Shown here piece after piece: positions 62,276-64,000 of a stretch of DNA of 64,000 nt (position 1 is the stretch's first letter; every line of letters begins with the position of its first letter). The position numbers were made by a program, and so were the translations under genes. Below the pieces are notes generated by a model that was given only the letters and a program-made list of their open reading frames with translations, had not been told where the DNA came from and did not search any database. Origin of the DNA: Amblyomma americanum (Eukaryota; Arthropoda; Arachnida; Ixodida; Ixodidae); the NCBI RefSeq assembly GCF_052857255.1, contig NC_135502.1, forward strand, positions 152,279,868 to 152,343,867. Direction: 5' to 3'.

Positions 62276-62549
62276 TGAAGCTTCGTGCATTGAACAGGTC
62301 AACTTGGTGTTGTGCGCAGACCGTTTTCGCTCAGTTCCATGTTTTCACAATTGGCTTAGCGAAATTGGTCATGGCAAAAACGCGATTCTCTTTATTAACG
62401 GTTTCAAGTAATTGTTAAGAAGATATCTAGTACGTCGCGTGAATCTCTGCTACAAGGAAGATGAACGTTACCGCCAGGCCATGTCGACTATACGGGCGAG
62501 CGCGGAAGCTGTCCCTGTCTGAAATATACTAAAACGAATGGACGCGGTC
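62276..62549. other. Spacer without a recognisable feature
   Basis: No gene or named repeat seen between the decayed LTR and the interspersed repeat. Confidence 0.5.
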
Positions 62550-62835
62550 TTTTAAAGGGACACTGATGAGAAATTGAAGTTGGCTTGTATTGATAGAATA
62601 CCAACTCCTGATCACAAAAACTCCGCTCTTACTGAAAACAAAGCTCTTGTAAGATAGAATATAGTAAGGACCAAAATACAGGTATCGCCGCCACAGGCCA
62701 AACTTGCAAGTACAAGCGTGGTGACGTCGTAGGACAAGAGACGCCACCTTGGAGTAATTTCCCTTCCTACAATGCCGCGAATCTCTGAGGCTGACAAAAA
62801 AAATGCGCGGTTCAAAATTGAAGTAAGATTTGTTT
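62550..62835 (+). repeat. Tick-type interspersed repeat beginning TTTTAAAGGGACACTG
   Basis: Starts with AAAGGGACACTGATGAGAAA. This start, and a later GTGACGTCGT core followed by a segment leading into TTCAAAATTGAAG, is the pattern of a non-coding interspersed repeat that is frequent in tick DNA. It has no coding capacity. The class (MITE or other) is not settled by the sequence. Confidence 0.4.
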
Positions 62836-62920
62836 TAAAATCGATAGTGCACTTTTATCACACAAAGAAGACAGACAAAAGGCAACCTGAATGTTGGAAG
62901 CAATGAAAATCGAGTTCCTC

Positions 62921-63374
62921 TGTTGTTCGGCGCTTGTAAATCGAGGAGCGTCGAAAACAAAACCACGGGGTGTGGAAAATAGGAGACGGCCCCGAAGGGA
63001 CGGAACGGGAAGACGCTCAACGTGGGGCAACGCGACACCCGCCCTCGCGCGGGTCTGACCAAGGTCACAAGTGGCTCGCTCTATCTCTCATTCTCCCGAC
63101 TGCCCGAGGCCAACCGCTCGAGATGCCTTCTTTTCTCCCCTTCCCACTGTTCCCTTTTGTATCCATGTGTTTTGTGTCAAACTTCGACCCGTGTAAATAA
63201 AGTCAGTGTGAAAGTGAAAGCCACCGAGAGAGCGTCGTTTTTGTGAGGCTCCCGCGCGCGCGGCCCCGCCGCCCGAACGAGTCTTACGCGCAGTTTGGCT
63301 TTAATTAGTGCGGCTCAGTCGTTACTTGCCGGGGTGTCAACGGTCACAGTTTCTAACGTTCAGAAGAAATAACA
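62921..63374 (+). mobile_element. 5' LTR of a BEL/Pao retrotransposon
   Basis: The right end is fixed by the primer-binding site 4 bp further on. The LTR ends in AATAACA, and the left end is placed at TGTTGTT, which gives near-perfect inverted termini and a length of 454 bp. A polyadenylation signal AATAAA lies at 63196-63201. The second half is GC-rich, with a CGCGCGCG run near 63252. The other LTR lies outside the window. Confidence 0.65.
63196..63201 (+). terminator. Polyadenylation signal in the BEL/Pao LTR
   Basis: AATAAA within the LTR, about 180 bp before its end, as expected for 3' end formation of element transcripts. Confidence 0.6.
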
Positions 63375-63378
63375 TTTT

Positions 63379-63396
63379 TGGTGCCGAAACCCGGGA
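63379..63396 (+). other. Primer-binding site, tRNA-Phe type
   Basis: TGGTGCCGAAACCCGGGA is an 18-nt complement of the 3' end of animal tRNA-Phe including CCA. It lies 4 bp after the LTR end. The perfect match suggests a young or functional element. Confidence 0.8.
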
Positions 63397-63424
63397 AACT
63401 TAGTTAACAGTGATCGAGAACGCC

Positions 63425-64000
63425 ATGGAACGACTCCAGAAGAAGCAAGCCGCACTACGACAAGCGATCGACAGGATCATCACAGCAGCCACCACACTCC
63501 TACAAGAGCCTGCAGTCCAGAGCGGTGAGCTGGAAGAACAATTTGACCTCCTTGTCGAGCAATCAGAACAACTTAAAGCAGTTAATGAGAGCATCGAGAA
63601 GAGGGTAGACCTGCAGGAACTCAACGCCGAATTGGCAGCCGTATCTGTCTTCAGTGAGAAAATCAGCTTCACGAAAACACGCATCAAAAGAGCCCTACGT
63701 AACCAAACCTCGAGCGAAGATAGATCGACAACTCCGTCAGTAACGGGGGCTCTTCCCGAGCCTAATTCCCAGTCTTCAGTGAACACCGGCATCACCACGA
63801 GCCAGCTACCGTCAGCAACTACTAAACTTCCGAAGCTGGAAATCGCTAAGTTCAGCGGAGACTTGCGATCATGGCAGAGATTTTGGAATCAGTTCGAATC
63901 AACAATTCACAAGAATGAAGTTCTTTCAGAAATCGCTAAATTCCAGTACTTGAGTTACCTCACAGGAAAGGCGGCCGCGGCTATCGAAGGGCTATCCCTA
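63425..64000 (+). CDS. gag: Gag of a BEL/Pao retrotransposon (N-terminal part, runs off the window)
   Basis: The frame opens with ATG at 63425, 28 bp after the primer-binding site, and stays open for 192 codons to the last base. The first ~80 residues are a charged helical region (MERLQKKQAALRQAIDRIIT, then EELEEQFDLL-like heptads) likely to form a coiled coil. A serine/threonine-rich linker follows (about 95-135). Then comes the conserved BEL/Pao Gag block LPKLEIAKFSGDLRSWQRFW (about 136-155), continued by FQYLSYLTGKAAAAIEGL (about 173-190). That is the DUF1759 type of domain found at the start of Pao-family polyproteins. No stops or frameshifts occur, unlike the other elements here. The protein is expected to continue into protease, reverse transcriptase, RNase H and integrase beyond the window. 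Confidence 0.88.
   Translation, partial: MERLQKKQAALRQAIDRIITAATTLLQEPAVQSGELEEQFDLLVEQSEQLKAVNESIEKRVDLQELNAELAAVSVFSEKISFTKTRIKRALRNQTSSEDRSTTPSVTGALPEPNSQSSVNTGITTSQLPSATTKLPKLEIAKFSGDLRSWQRFWNQFESTIHKNEVLSEIAKFQYLSYLTGKAAAAIEGLSL

Noticed and set aside
63400..63798. 132-codon minus-strand open frame at the right edge
   Set aside because: It is antisense to the BEL/Pao gag, whose plus-strand frame has clear family motifs.

Overview
The window looks like repeat-rich nuclear DNA of an arthropod, most probably a hard tick. That assignment is an inference from recognisable retroelement families: a CsRn1/Kabuki-like and another Ty3/gypsy element, a BEL/Pao element, the C-terminal end of an RTE-type LINE, a Penelope-type GIY-YIG fragment and tick-type short repeats. 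No intact host gene, rRNA, tRNA, CRISPR array or prokaryotic operon was found.

Positions 1-43907 (about two thirds of the window) are one uninterrupted satellite array, open on its left side. The monomer is 286-288 bp, so there are about 153 copies. Monomers fall into several subtypes that recur in a fixed order. This gives a long-period, higher-order organisation with register-preserving copies beginning near 2397, 12737, 21066 and 29682. Their lengths are 10340, 8329, 8616 and about 12065 bp, close to 36, 29, 30 and 42 monomers. They differ by gain or loss of whole monomer blocks (7, 5, 2 or 1 monomers, plus a 4-monomer triplication), as unequal crossing-over would produce. The last 2 kb (41747-43907) are more decayed. 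Nearly every monomer carries a palindromic CRE (TGACGTCA), a TATA-like box 22 bp further on and a CACGTG palindrome. Each also has an almost uninterrupted 96-codon frame, which I judge a by-product of a monomer length divisible by three.

From 43908 to 64000 is a graveyard of transposable elements. A decayed GIY-YIG fragment (minus strand) abuts the array. An unidentified minus-strand reading frame ends where a probable 903-bp LTR begins (45830-46732). That LTR is followed by a tRNA-Leu-type primer-binding site and a Ty3/gypsy gag-pol (46937-51963), broken by one in-frame stop, two frameshifts and a lost integrase aspartate; its 3' LTR was not found. Then come minus-strand gag-like debris (52250-53160) and the 3' end of an RTE-type LINE (53480-53820). 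A mostly featureless stretch to 58560 holds a SINE-like fragment and a 39-bp inverted repeat. A heavily frameshifted CsRn1-like Ty3/gypsy element with two recognisable LTR starts follows (58564-62275), then a tick-type interspersed repeat. Last is the LTR, tRNA-Phe primer-binding site and open gag start of a BEL/Pao element that runs off the right edge and looks the youngest of the set.

No genes here act together in a host pathway. The window records satellite expansion and successive retroelement insertions.
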